From the NCBI GenBank assembly GCA_026416715.1, contig JAOAEQ010000003.1, positions 62,001 to 126,000 of the forward strand: a stretch of 64,000 nucleotides of DNA, written 5' to 3'. Source of the stretch: a bacterium. GTDB taxonomy: Bacteria > UBP4 > UBA4092 > JAOAEQ01. Under the pieces are notes generated by a model. That model was given only the letters and a program-made list of their open reading frames with translations. It did not search any database and was not told the DNA's origin. Position 1 is the first letter of the stretch. Every line of letters begins with the position of its first letter. Shown one piece after another: positions 1-9,984 of the stretch. The position numbers and the translations under genes were made by a program.

Positions 1-2284
1 TTCGTAAACGGAGCGAATTGGTAATCACTGATACTGAGGAGAACGCCATCGCTGCTGCTGCGTAGATAGGGTTGAGTAGGATTCCGAAAAATGGGTAGAG
101 AACCCCTGCGGCAATAGGGATTCCGATAAGATTGTAGATAAACGCCCAGAATAGATTTTGCTTAATCGTTTTCATGGTTTCTCGGGATAACTGTATAGCT
201 ATTGGAACACTTTTCAAGTCATTTGTAATCAGGGTTATATCCGCAGATTCGATTGCGATATCAGAGCCGGAACTAAGTGCGAGTCCGATATCCGCTTGAG
301 TTAACGCCGGTGCATCGTTTATCCCATCGCCAACAAACGCAACGATATGTCCCTGCTGTTGTAAGTGTTTAATTTCGTTTGCTTTTTCTTGTGGAAGCAC
401 TTCTGCAATAATCCGATTCATCCCGAGTTGGTTTGCGATTGCCGTAGCAGTTTTTTGATTGTCTCCGGTAAGCAGGATAGTGGTCAATCTGAGGGATTCC
501 AGTTGTGCAATAACCTCTTTCGCAGTTGGTTTAAGAGTATCTGCCACCGCTATGATTCCAGCTGGTTTGCCATCAACAGCAATAACCATAATCGTTTTCC
601 CCTGTGCTGATAAGTCATCAATAGCCTTGATGAATCGGGAACTACCATCGTCTGGACTCGACTCGAAAATCTTGATTTCATTTAACTCCATAAATTTTTT
701 ATTTCCAATTAATATTTTTCTTCCGTTCACTATCCCACTTAATCCCAACCCAGGGTCAACCTTGAATTCTGCCACTTCAACCGGTTTGATTCCCTGTTTA
801 ACAGCATATGTAACGATCGCATCGCTAATTGGATGTTCGGACGCATTCTCAAGTGATGCGACTAAAACCAGCAAATCCGTTTCCGGCGTTTGTAGGGATG
901 GTGTCGTATTCGCATCGGTAGAACCGAAATTTACAACAAAATCAGTAACCTGTAACTTCCCTTGGGTAAGGGTTCCGGTTTTATCGAAAACTACGGTATC
1001 AATCTGCTGTGCTTTTTCCAAACTATCAATATTGCGGATTAAAATGCCGAGTTCCGCCCCTTTCCCGGTTCCAACGATAACCGCTGTTGGAGTAGCTAAA
1101 CCCAGTGCACAAGGACAGGCAATGATTAATACTGAGACAAAATTCATGAGCGCAAATCCTAACGATGGTTTCGGACCCAATAATAACCATAACAGAAACG
1201 TTATGCTGGCAATGCTGATAACCAACGGAACGAAAATCCCGGCAACGCGATCCGCAAAACGTTGAATTGATGGTTTCTGCAATTGCGTTTGCTGAACGAG
1301 AGCAACGATTTGTGCGAGCATTGTTTCTTTTCCAACCTTGGTTGCACGAACTTTCAATACCCCGTGGATATTGATGGTTGCGCCGATAACCGCATCACCA
1401 ACCTGTTTTTCAACTGGGATACTTTCTCCCGTTAGCATCGATTCATCTACGGCGGACGTTCCATCAATGATAATTCCATCAACAGGAATCTTTTCTCCTG
1501 GGCGAACTATGATAATATCACCAACTAGAATTTCATCAAGTGGAAGGTCTACTTCAGTTTCGTTGCGAATAACACGAGCGGATTTGGGTTGTAATGCGGT
1601 TAGTTTCCGAATCGCAGATGATGTTTGACGCTTCGCTCGCGATTCTAAAAGTTTTCCAAGCAAAATCAGGGTGATAATCGTAGCAGTAGTATCAAAATAG
1701 ATATTGGCGCTAAGGTGCATCGAACCAGCTGAATGGCTCGGGTGAACATCAAATAGCGAATAAAAAGTTGCAATGGTGCTATATAAATAAGCGGAAACAG
1801 TGCCAACGGTAACTAGCGTATTCATATCAGCGGTTTTATGTTTCGTCGCTGACCAGAATCCACGAAGGAATGGGCTTCCTGCCCAGAAAAGAACCGGCGT
1901 GGTGAGCAGGAATAAGACCAGATTAATAACCTGATTCGGAATCGCTCGAAGCCCAGATATCATATGTGCCATACTACCGAGCATAATGATTGTGGTTAGA
2001 ATGGCGCTGATAATAAACTTTTTTTTCACCCGCTTAAATTCTCGTTCTGGGGAATAGGTTTCGGGAGCGATATCAAATCCTGCTTCACGAATTGCCGCAA
2101 TGAATTGGGGCAGACCGGTTTGGCTCGCATCATAGGTAATTGCTACTTGTTCGTTAGCAAAATTTACCACCGCTGATTTTACGCCGGGCAGTTCGGAAAC
2201 GAACTTCTCGATACTCCGAGCGCAATGTGCGCAGGTCATACCAGCAACCGGAATAATAATCGATTGTATTGTTTTATTTTCCAT
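1..2284 (-). CDS. copA: Copper-translocating P-type ATPase CopA (3' end outside the window)
   Basis: P1B-type ATPase that exports Cu(I) from the cytoplasm. Read from the ATG at 2284, the protein opens with one heavy-metal-associated domain carrying GMTCAHC (Cys18, Cys21). Polytopic membrane segments follow, then the actuator TGE loop, the transport motif CPC (Cys390-Pro-Cys392), the phosphorylation motif DKTGTLT (Asp434), the EHP motif of the nucleotide-binding domain, and GDGIND near the window edge. CPC with a CxxC metal-binding domain marks the Cu+ subgroup. About 760 codons are present, and the last ones visible lie in the final transmembrane pair, so only the extreme C terminus is missing. 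The gene diverges from the glycosyltransferase block that starts at 2436. No CopY/CsoR operator was recognised in the 151-base gap. Confidence 0.95.
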   Translation of the reverse strand, partial: MENKTIQSIIIPVAGMTCAHCARSIEKFVSELPGVKSAVVNFANEQVAITYDASQTGLPQFIAAIREAGFDIAPETYSPEREFKRVKKKFIISAILTTIIMLGSMAHMISGLRAIPNQVINLVLFLLTTPVLFWAGSPFLRGFWSATKHKTADMNTLVTVGTVSAYLYSTIATFYSLFDVHPSHSAGSMHLSANIYFDTTATIITLILLGKLLESRAKRQTSSAIRKLTALQPKSARVIRNETEVDLPLDEILVGDIIIVRPGEKIPVDGIIIDGTSAVDESMLTGESIPVEKQVGDAVIGATINIHGVLKVRATKVGKETMLAQIVALVQQTQLQKPSIQRFADRVAGIFVPLVISIASITFLLWLLLGPKPSLGFALMNFVSVLIIACPCALGLATPTAVIVGTGKGAELGILIRNIDSLEKAQQIDTVVFDKTGTLTQGKLQVTDFVVNFGSTDANTTPSLQTPETDLLVLVASLENASEHPISDAIVTYAVKQGIKPVEVAEFKVDPGLGLSGIVNGRKILIGNKKFMELNEIKIFESSPDDGSSRFIKAIDDLSAQGKTIMVIAVDGKPAGIIAVADTLKPTAKEVIAQLESLRLTTILLTGDNQKTATAIANQLGMNRIIAEVLPQEKANEIKHLQQQGHIVAFVGDGINDAPALTQADIGLALSSGSDIAIESADITLITNDLKSVPIAIQLSRETMKTIKQNLFWAFIYNLIGIPIAAGVLYPFFGILLNPIYAAAAMAFSSVSVITNSLRLR

Positions 2285-2435
2285 AGCGAGTTGGAATGAG
2301 TGAATGATTTACTTTGATATGAAAAATAACCTCTATTTTGTTGAATTTCGAATTATATAATATACTACATTATAAAACCATCTCTATTTATTTTATTAGA
2401 CGTTAAGTAGAATAGACCGATTCAGAAAGGGTTAT

Positions 2436-3695
2436 ATGCAATTACCAGTACGAGCTCCTTCAACGATTATCGAAACGTTGATTCAAAGAAAATATCTCCA
2501 GATATTAACCATCATTTTGGTATTAGTAACCGGTGCAAACTTTCTCTATCACGGTATTATTATACCTGGAACTCAACTGAATATGGATTTCCGGGTATAT
2601 TATCGTTGGGCGGAGTTGTTTAGACTTGACGGGTGGTATCTCCGTGAGATTAAAACTCCAGAACCACATTTTTATTATCCGCCGTTCTGGGGAATGGTGT
2701 TACATCCGTTAACCTTTGTTTCGTATGACGTCGCTAAACTAATTTGGCAATGTATCAATGTATGTTTAGTAGCAGGTTTTATTCTTCTGACATTCCATTG
2801 GTTGAACGAGTTACATTATGAGAAGGTCAAACAACGATGGATTCAGTGGTTCCTCATAATCGTGGCGTTAGCATATGCGCCAGTATGCGATACCATCCGA
2901 GGTGGCCAGGTAAATTTACTTCTCCTACTCCTATTAAGTTTATCGTTCTATTTCTATCGAAAGGATAGGAAATGGTGGAGCGGAGTTCTGCTCGGCATTG
3001 CGAGTATGACGAAATTAGTTCCGATTTTGCTCATCGGATATTGGTTCTGGAAAAAGGAATATCAGATTATTATTGTAACCATATTAACCATCAGCATTGC
3101 TACGCTTTTCACTTTGCTACTCTACGGACCGGAGACGCATCTCGCATATATTAAAGGAAGTGCGATCTATTCGCGATATGTACTTGAACATTGGGACTAT
3201 CAAGCAAATGTATCGTTCTATTCATTCCTACGTGAATTGCAATTGTTCGGCTTTCTCCCGAAAAATTTACCAGCAGTATTGGTTCACTATCTATTCGCTG
3301 GCGTTTGTTGTTTTCTATTGCTCCTTGTTGTTACAAGACAGAAACCATCATGGGTTCAACTAGGATTTGAATATTGCGCAGCGTTAACGCTTATTCCATT
3401 AATCTTATCGTATACTGAACCGCATCATTTTACTTGGCTTTTACTTGGGTATATTTTTGCTATTATCTATGCAGCGGAGTATACCTCATTACCGGCAAAA
3501 GGATTATTGGCTGTTTCCTGGTTGCTGGTTAACATTGGGTATGCGGTAGATGATTTAACTTCACTCGGTGGTAGTGTTATTGGAATGCGACATATCCATT
3601 TTCTAGGAATAGTGTTCCTCTATATAGCACTACTCCTAATTCTCGCTGAATTCAATCGAAAAAAGGTAAAAGAGAGAATTGACGAATCAATTTGA
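2436..3695 (+). CDS. GT87 (DUF2029) family polytopic glycosyltransferase, first copy
   Basis: Integral membrane protein of 419 residues with about ten hydrophobic segments. It carries the hallmarks of the DUF2029/GT87 group: an early acidic DFRVYY motif after the first membrane segment, YPPFW shortly after, and RGGQVNLLL in a mid-protein loop. Family members are GT-C fold enzymes that use polyprenyl-phosphate sugars, including mannosyltransferases, on the outer face of the cytoplasmic membrane. The sugar and acceptor cannot be read from sequence. The ATG at 2436 is preceded by an AGAAAGG ribosome site. It is followed after 3 bases by a paralogue and heads an apparent operon to 6745. Confidence 0.85.
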   Translation: MQLPVRAPSTIIETLIQRKYLQILTIILVLVTGANFLYHGIIIPGTQLNMDFRVYYRWAELFRLDGWYLREIKTPEPHFYYPPFWGMVLHPLTFVSYDVAKLIWQCINVCLVAGFILLTFHWLNELHYEKVKQRWIQWFLIIVALAYAPVCDTIRGGQVNLLLLLLLSLSFYFYRKDRKWWSGVLLGIASMTKLVPILLIGYWFWKKEYQIIIVTILTISIATLFTLLLYGPETHLAYIKGSAIYSRYVLEHWDYQANVSFYSFLRELQLFGFLPKNLPAVLVHYLFAGVCCFLLLLVVTRQKPSWVQLGFEYCAALTLIPLILSYTEPHHFTWLLLGYIFAIIYAAEYTSLPAKGLLAVSWLLVNIGYAVDDLTSLGGSVIGMRHIHFLGIVFLYIALLLILAEFNRKKVKERIDESI

Positions 3696-3698
3696 AAT

Positions 3699-4910
3699 AT
3701 GTACGAATTGCTCAATAGACCTTATATAAAGATTCTTTTCACGCTGATTCTCATATCTGTTGCCTATAATTTCGTTATGCAAGGGGTTTGGGAATCATAT
3801 TCCCGAATTGGCATCGATTTCCAATACTATTATGAATTCGAAAAAAATATTGGTCGTTCGGATATTTGGTTTGTCTACCCGCCTTTTTTCTGGTTGTTGA
3901 TGATTCCCTGGCGATTAATCCCATATCCAGTTGCAAAAAATATTTGGGTAAGTTTGAATCTAATTGTGCTTATTTTCATTTCGTGGTTTTCATTTCAATG
4001 GATACATAGTTCAAAAGGCGGTCAGCAGTCTGTAGACAACGGTCAGAGACGATATGGTTATAACGGTACACTTTATACAGCGGGTTTCGTTTTTATCTGT
4101 ATTTATTATTTTTATCCACTGATTGTAACCCTACAAACAGGGCAGGTAAATTTAATGTTGCTAGCGATTCTTTTAGTTTGTTTATGGTTATATATCATTG
4201 GTAAAAAAACTGTAGCCGCAATATTGTTAGGTATCGCTGTGGCTATCAAATGGTTACCAGCATTACTATTGGTTTATTTCCTTCTTAAAAAAGAAAAAAA
4301 GTTTGTTGTGATATCCACTATTACGATCATAATCTTATGGCTATTGCCGCTTCCAATCTTCGGTTTGGAAAAAATCAGCCGATATTTCACTGCTACCCAA
4401 CACCTAGCTACTCGGGTTTTTTCAGACTATCTTTTTCTGAATAATACTTCGCTATTAGCATTCTGGTGTGATACCAGCACTCGGTTATCGTTGCCAATAT
4501 GGTTCGGGCAAGGATTCTATTATAGTTCGATATTCATAATTATCAGCATCTGGTTGTATATGACTTGGCAGCGGCGTTCCCATCGAGAGACCGGTCGTTT
4601 GATATTTGAATTCGTGTGGACAATAGCAACTGCTACGTTTTTACTTCCTTTTATCGAATTACATCATTTTACGCTTACTTTACCGCTCTATCTCGTGGGA
4701 CTTACACTATCAGTTGTAAACCGTTCCTACATTGCATTCAGCATATTAATCATTTCTTGGATTTTGGTGAACCTCGGATTCCAACTTGGAGATGTGACTA
4801 CTATCGGGCAGTCGAGTTATCTCTATCGTTACCTAAGTCTATTTGGCGTATTAATCGGTTGGGTAGCCGGATTGATAATTCAAGTTTCAATTAAAGATAA
4901 AATATGGTAG
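3699..4910 (+). CDS. GT87 (DUF2029) family polytopic glycosyltransferase, second copy
   Basis: Paralogue of the preceding gene, 403 residues and about ten membrane segments. It shares the same landmarks: IDFQYYYEF after the first segment, YPPFFW, and TGQVNLMLL in the central loop. The N-terminal acidic loop is shorter than in the first copy. Tandem GT87 genes usually add successive residues to one lipid-linked glycan; that is family inference and not visible here. The gene starts 3 bases after the upstream stop and overlaps the next gene by 7 bases, so the three are probably translated from one message. Confidence 0.83.
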   Translation: MYELLNRPYIKILFTLILISVAYNFVMQGVWESYSRIGIDFQYYYEFEKNIGRSDIWFVYPPFFWLLMIPWRLIPYPVAKNIWVSLNLIVLIFISWFSFQWIHSSKGGQQSVDNGQRRYGYNGTLYTAGFVFICIYYFYPLIVTLQTGQVNLMLLAILLVCLWLYIIGKKTVAAILLGIAVAIKWLPALLLVYFLLKKEKKFVVISTITIIILWLLPLPIFGLEKISRYFTATQHLATRVFSDYLFLNNTSLLAFWCDTSTRLSLPIWFGQGFYYSSIFIIISIWLYMTWQRRSHRETGRLIFEFVWTIATATFLLPFIELHHFTLTLPLYLVGLTLSVVNRSYIAFSILIISWILVNLGFQLGDVTTIGQSSYLYRYLSLFGVLIGWVAGLIIQVSIKDKIW

Positions 4911-6745
4911 CGATTCTTATTTTTCTCTGGATAATACTTCTCACGTATTTTCTAGGTGAACGGCTCCTACGGTTATTCCAAATTCAGCCGAGTTCGTTTC
5001 CACTCAAATTTGCGTTCACTATCGGTTTAGGATTCGCACTCTTTGCATACCTGATGTTGTTCCTCGGTTTGATGTCCTGCCTTTACCCTTGGCTAATTGC
5101 TTTAATACTGATTGCGTTAACCGTTATTGTATTTTATACCAAACGCAGATCGAGTAGCGAAATCGTCCGAAATCGAACTCCGTTTTGGTTCTTCCAATCG
5201 TTCGTCGCTAAATCCATGCTCTTAATAGTTATGGTAGTTATAGCGCTCGTTAATATCCTTGGCGCGTTAACTCCGGAAGTTAGACACGATTCGCTGCAAT
5301 ATCATCAGACAATCCCGCATTATTTTCTGCTAGAACATCGGATAGCCGAAGTGCCATATACCATCTATTATACCTATGCGTTAAACGCAGAAATGATTTA
5401 TACTCTTGCTCAAGCGTTAACCGGTGGCGATAGTATGCTTCCGAAACTATTGCATTGTTTCGCTGCGATATTAACCGCAATTGCCGTGTATGGTTTAGCG
5501 AAACGGTATTCCGATACTGCGCTGATTCCGTTATTATCCGCCGCGATTTTTTATACCCTCCCGCAAGTTGCGTGGATGAGCAGTTCCGCGTTTAATGAAA
5601 ATTGGTGGATGTTATTTGGCATTCTTGCGATTATTGCATGGTTAGAATGGTATAACTCGAATCGGAAAGAATGGCTGATTCTATCAGCGTTATTCTGCGG
5701 ATTCGGTATTGGAACCAAACTGATTGCCGTGCTCTTCTACCCACTGCTACTCGGATTCGCTAGTGTAGTAGTTCTCCTTCGAGAAAAACGCAATAAATTT
5801 TGGATTGTGTATTTTGTATTTTGGATGGTGTTACCGATAGCTCCTTGGCTAATTCGAAATTATCTTTATACCAATAATCCGATATATCCTTTATTATCAG
5901 GATATTTTAACAGTCCGTATCCGTATGATATTGCGGGACAGAATTTCGCTACAATTCGGTCGCTACCGCCGATGCGTTTTTCTGCTATCCTCGAGCGGAT
6001 AAGAGATACGTTTATAGCGATTAATATCAATGGAAATGGCATACTAACCGCATTTTTTATCGTCTGCGTCCCGCTGTTGCTGATGAAACAGATACCGAAA
6101 CAAATCAAATGGTTAACCGGTTATGGTTTAGTCGCTTGGCTAATGTATGCAGTGGTTGAAGGCGGAACCGATGGCAGGTTTATCTATCCGAGTTATCCGA
6201 TACTCGCGATCACGATTGGATATGCGTTATCTTTAGCAATCGATAAAATTGCTAGCATGCAGCCAAGTTCGTTATTATTCCGGCCAACATGTATCGTTTT
6301 TATCCTCTGCGTGATTATGCTAGGAACATATATCCATCTGAAGATTGCATTCGTACAGGATTTCAAAGAATCTTGGTTACCGGTTTTGGGTAAACAGCAT
6401 CGGGAACACTATTTAAGCGACCGAATCAAGATTTATCCGATGTTAGCATATATCAATCAAACTTTACCGCACGATGCGAAAGTTTTGCTTCCCAGCGGAT
6501 ATGCTGCGCTCTATTGCAATCGGCGATATCTCGCGCATAGCGAATTCGATATTTCGCCGCTGCATGATTTAATTATGCGCTATAATTCAGCTGACCGAAT
6601 TTATAGCCAGTTGCGTGCTTGGTCAATAACGCATCTAGTTTTTCAGATTAGCCCAACCCGGAATTCGGTAATAAGTGAACTCCTTGCGAAATATAGTACG
6701 AAATTGAACGAAATTAACGGATTTGAAATATATTTGTTGCAATAG
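4904..6745 (+). CDS. GT39/ArnT-like polytopic glycosyltransferase
   Basis: Membrane protein of 613 residues with a GT-C arrangement: about eleven or twelve hydrophobic helices, then a soluble C-terminal tail of roughly 100 residues. The first extracytoplasmic loop has the acidic RHDSLQYHQ segment typical of protein-mannosyltransferase or undecaprenyl-phosphate-dependent transferases. A GGTDGRFIYPSYP segment in the later membrane region resembles the conserved RY/FxxP end of such loops. Donor and acceptor are unknown. Its ATG overlaps the stop of the upstream GT87 gene (ATGGTAG), evidence of translational coupling. Confidence 0.75.
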   Translation: MVAILIFLWIILLTYFLGERLLRLFQIQPSSFPLKFAFTIGLGFALFAYLMLFLGLMSCLYPWLIALILIALTVIVFYTKRRSSSEIVRNRTPFWFFQSFVAKSMLLIVMVVIALVNILGALTPEVRHDSLQYHQTIPHYFLLEHRIAEVPYTIYYTYALNAEMIYTLAQALTGGDSMLPKLLHCFAAILTAIAVYGLAKRYSDTALIPLLSAAIFYTLPQVAWMSSSAFNENWWMLFGILAIIAWLEWYNSNRKEWLILSALFCGFGIGTKLIAVLFYPLLLGFASVVVLLREKRNKFWIVYFVFWMVLPIAPWLIRNYLYTNNPIYPLLSGYFNSPYPYDIAGQNFATIRSLPPMRFSAILERIRDTFIAININGNGILTAFFIVCVPLLLMKQIPKQIKWLTGYGLVAWLMYAVVEGGTDGRFIYPSYPILAITIGYALSLAIDKIASMQPSSLLFRPTCIVFILCVIMLGTYIHLKIAFVQDFKESWLPVLGKQHREHYLSDRIKIYPMLAYINQTLPHDAKVLLPSGYAALYCNRRYLAHSEFDISPLHDLIMRYNSADRIYSQLRAWSITHLVFQISPTRNSVISELLAKYSTKLNEINGFEIYLLQ

Positions 6746-6823
6746 AAATGCTTGAGCACTTGGTTTTATTTCTTCTAGTCGAGGGTTAATTTCCCGAATT
6801 ATCAAAAGTGCTGGAAAAATTTA

Positions 6824-9622
6824 ATGAGAAAAGATTTAATCGGTTTAGTATTAATTTTATTTTCTGCTATTCTAATAAACTATCAACTGTTTATTGGCAA
6901 TATCCCCTTTGATTTCGATAACCTAGCGTTCTACCATCCGCTTTTTTCTTTAGCGAAACATTCGCCAAGTATCCTTTGGGATCCGTATCAATTCAGCGGA
7001 TTTCCTACTTTTGCGGAACCGCAGTTTGCTATGTTCTATCCATTACGCTGGTTGTTTAATCTGGTGAATGTCTTCACGGCAATGCCAATATTCTATATCA
7101 TACATTATGTTCTTGGTTTGGTTTTTATGTATCTATTCCTGCGCTCGTTACCCCTAGGTAGAACCGCTGCAACTGGTGGTACGTTCTGTTACATTCACGG
7201 TAGTTATTTCCAAGCAAAAATGCTCATGAGTGGAACCTTGTTCTTCTCAATGGCATGGATACCATTGTTTATGTTATTTGCGATACGGGCAATAACTGGG
7301 AACATGCATATCCTTACTGATTCGGAGCAAACTCCGAATAATAAAACGGTAGCAAGCTACCGCAGTCCACATTTAAGGAATGCGATTTATGCCGGATTGG
7401 TGCTTGGAATCATCGCAGTAATCGGGTCACCGCACCATATGTTTTATCCGGTATTAGCAATGGTTATTTCCGTTCTTTTCTCTATCGGGTCGACTAAGTA
7501 CCGAGAAACAAATACCAAGTTTCCAAAATGGTATTCAATCCTTTATCCATTCTTCCTTATTACTATAACCGTGTTAATTGGAGTCGGTATTGGAGCAATC
7601 CAACTTATCCCTGGGAACGAACTGTTTACGAGAAGCATTCGCGCGAATTTAACCTTTTCGCAAGTGGTCGAAACACCGCTGAAATCGCAGTGGATTCTCG
7701 CTTCGTTTCTTGGCGGCACGCAAACCCCAGAATTTTTAGATGCCTCTGCGTATTTCGGTGTTGCCGGATTGATGTTGATATTCTTTGCGTTTACGAAACG
7801 GAACATTGATACCCGTTATCTCTGGTTTTGGCTGACGACCGCTATCCTCGCAATACTTATAGCACGAGGACAATATGCACCGTTCTATCATATTTTTTAT
7901 CATCTGCCATTTTTAAAATCATTGAGTTTTCCTTGCCGAAGTCTTGTCCTGTTAGCATTAGCCGGCGCTGTATTGACTGCATATGGAATCGAAACTGTTA
8001 TGCAGGTTCAAATCCGATATCCGAAATCCGGAATCCGAAATTTCCAACTTCTTACTTCTTACTTCTTACTTCTAATTTCCATTATCGTTCTCGTGTATTT
8101 CTATTTCCGATTTGGCACTCTCCTGATCCAGACTTTACTGAATACCAAATGGGCTGACCCGCTGCTCTATCGCTGGGCAAATCTTTGTCTATTTACTTTA
8201 TTAACTTCTTTTACGGTCATATTATTCTGGAAAAACCACATTGGGTTAAGAACATTTCAAATATTAATCCTCATTATTCTGTTTGCGGATTTATACCAAT
8301 TCACTCCGCGTATCCAGAAACGGTTTATTAATGCTAAAGAATATTTATCTCCACCAGCTGCGGTGCAGTTTCTTCAACAGCAAATTAAAGCGCCAGTTCG
8401 AATTATCGGATTCCATTCTTCGCGCTTATATGCGATTGACCAGAATGATAATCGGTTTAAAGAATATCTCGCGCCGAAACTCGCGGAGTTATATCGCTTG
8501 CAGGATGCACATGGTTACGACCCGCTCATGCTCCAGAAGTATGTTACGGTTATGCAGCGACTCGCTGGTCGTTCACCAACGGAAGATCCCCAACGGATGG
8601 CAACAGTAGCAACCTGCACGCCACGATTTCTCAATTTGCTGAATATCGGTTATATTGTTGGAGAAGTAAATGAATTCAGCGTTCTTCGAAAACAAATTGT
8701 TCTCGCATCAGGTATTGAAACAACTCTATCGGTTTCGGTCGATACCCCATGTCTCGAATTAGGGTTAATCTCATTACTTGACCGGCATCTCAAGACGCCG
8801 CAGGGAACCCAAATCGGAACGATAACCATTACTGATTCGAAAGGAGTTAATGAAATCCTCCCAATACGAGCGGGAATCGAAACCGCTGACTGGCGGATAG
8901 AAACCACACCAGCCGCACATCGAATGCCACAACCCGCAATGACGTGGATTGGAAATCTTGCAGGAAAAGAATATACGCTCCATAATTTCTATACCCGATT
9001 AAAATTTACAAAACCGATTATTCCGAAAACAATTACCATATCACATTTACGAATTCCCGGAATTATAGTTGTTCAACATATAACGTTAATTAAACAGAAT
9101 GACGAAAATCAGTTTACGAAACTTGCAGATTTCGGCGATGTAAGGATATATCAAAATAAGACGGTTTATCCGCGCGCATTTCTCGTTCATAAAATAGAAG
9201 TTATTCCAGACGAAGCAAAGCTCCTTGAGAAAATAGCAGCACCAACTGCTGATTTAAGATACACCGCCTATCTACAAGAACCGATTCCAGTTAGATTAAA
9301 TTCGCATCAGCTAACACTTAAACCGGATACTGTTACGATAACGCGATTTTCTCCTAATCGAATAGAATTAGAAAGTGAAAGTGACCATAATAGTTTTTTG
9401 GTGTTAAGCGAAATCGATTATCCCGGTTGGCAGGCAACGGTTGATGGGAAACCGACTAAAATTTATACGACAAATTATATTCTGCGTGGCCTTTATTTGG
9501 AATCGGGAAAACATAGAATTGTCTTAACCTTTCGTCCTAAATCATTATTTTTCGGTGCTATTCTTTCCCTTACCACACTGGTCATATCGCTTCTCGGAAT
9601 TAAATTAACTGCTAAAACTTGA
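6824..9622 (+). CDS. YfhO-family membrane protein
   Basis: Large membrane protein of 932 residues. The N-terminal half has about twelve hydrophobic segments, with FDFDNLAFYHPLF and WDPYQFSGFPTFAEPQ in the first extracytoplasmic loop. The second half is mostly soluble and beta-rich, and one C-terminal membrane helix ends the protein. The tail reads YPGWQATVDG, then LYLESGKHRIVLTFRP, the signature of the YfhO family. Bacillus YfhO is implicated in glycosylating lipoteichoic acid, so a role in transferring sugar to an envelope polymer is reasonable here. A tandem heptanucleotide repeat lies in frame at 8047-8073, just before a membrane helix. The gene is 78 bases past the GT39-like gene and may share its transcript. 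Confidence 0.85.
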   Translation: MRKDLIGLVLILFSAILINYQLFIGNIPFDFDNLAFYHPLFSLAKHSPSILWDPYQFSGFPTFAEPQFAMFYPLRWLFNLVNVFTAMPIFYIIHYVLGLVFMYLFLRSLPLGRTAATGGTFCYIHGSYFQAKMLMSGTLFFSMAWIPLFMLFAIRAITGNMHILTDSEQTPNNKTVASYRSPHLRNAIYAGLVLGIIAVIGSPHHMFYPVLAMVISVLFSIGSTKYRETNTKFPKWYSILYPFFLITITVLIGVGIGAIQLIPGNELFTRSIRANLTFSQVVETPLKSQWILASFLGGTQTPEFLDASAYFGVAGLMLIFFAFTKRNIDTRYLWFWLTTAILAILIARGQYAPFYHIFYHLPFLKSLSFPCRSLVLLALAGAVLTAYGIETVMQVQIRYPKSGIRNFQLLTSYFLLLISIIVLVYFYFRFGTLLIQTLLNTKWADPLLYRWANLCLFTLLTSFTVILFWKNHIGLRTFQILILIILFADLYQFTPRIQKRFINAKEYLSPPAAVQFLQQQIKAPVRIIGFHSSRLYAIDQNDNRFKEYLAPKLAELYRLQDAHGYDPLMLQKYVTVMQRLAGRSPTEDPQRMATVATCTPRFLNLLNIGYIVGEVNEFSVLRKQIVLASGIETTLSVSVDTPCLELGLISLLDRHLKTPQGTQIGTITITDSKGVNEILPIRAGIETADWRIETTPAAHRMPQPAMTWIGNLAGKEYTLHNFYTRLKFTKPIIPKTITISHLRIPGIIVVQHITLIKQNDENQFTKLADFGDVRIYQNKTVYPRAFLVHKIEVIPDEAKLLEKIAAPTADLRYTAYLQEPIPVRLNSHQLTLKPDTVTITRFSPNRIELESESDHNSFLVLSEIDYPGWQATVDGKPTKIYTTNYILRGLYLESGKHRIVLTFRPKSLFFGAILSLTTLVISLLGIKLTAKT
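8047..8073 (+). repeat. Heptanucleotide tandem repeat (ACTTCTT, about 3.9 copies) inside the yfhO-like gene
   Basis: ACTTCTT repeats three full times, followed by six bases of a fourth copy. The unit is not a multiple of three, so gain or loss of one copy would shift the reading frame of the yfhO-like gene. In the present copy number the frame is open and encodes a hydrophobic Leu/Ser/Tyr/Phe run. Confidence 0.85.
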
Positions 9623-9738
9623 GTTTATTAGTCAAGATTTAGTACCTAATCTATTCTTATACGCATTCATTTCCAAATTTGTATATATACCATTAATATT
9701 TAAAGAGTTAACTTGTATCTGAACGAATTTTTGCATGG

Positions 9739-9785
9739 GTGGAGTAGAGTGAGAATTGAACGGTTCAATTCTCACTCTACTCCAC
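9739..9785. repeat. Perfect 22-bp inverted repeat with CGG loop in the convergent gap
   Basis: Bases 9739-9760 and 9764-9785 are perfect reverse complements separated only by CGG. The element lies in the 362-base gap between two converging genes, the yfhO-like gene (ends 9622) and aspS (stop at 9985). It lacks a following T run, so it is not a textbook intrinsic terminator, although a convergent gap is where a two-way terminator would sit. A similar CGG-loop hairpin with different arms occurs at 48552-48578. I see nothing else recognisable in 9623-9984. Confidence 0.85.
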
Positions 9786-9984
9786 TACTACTCCGTTATT
9801 GAGTATTGCATCAATTTGCTAGAAAATAGTGGTTAAATTTGACTAAAATAGTCGGATTTAAGGTCGGGTGAATTCCTCGGATAAGTTGGTTTGTGAAACT
9901 CAATAGAAGTCAAATTGATTTAAACAATAGTGAAGTATCCGTGAAATATGTTCAATTTTGATTGGAGACTACGAGAGTTAACTA

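Noticed and set aside
459-1265. Plus-strand open frame of 268 codons opposite the copA gene
   Set aside because: It is the complement of conserved CopA sequence including CPC and DKTGTLT, so it is a shadow frame.
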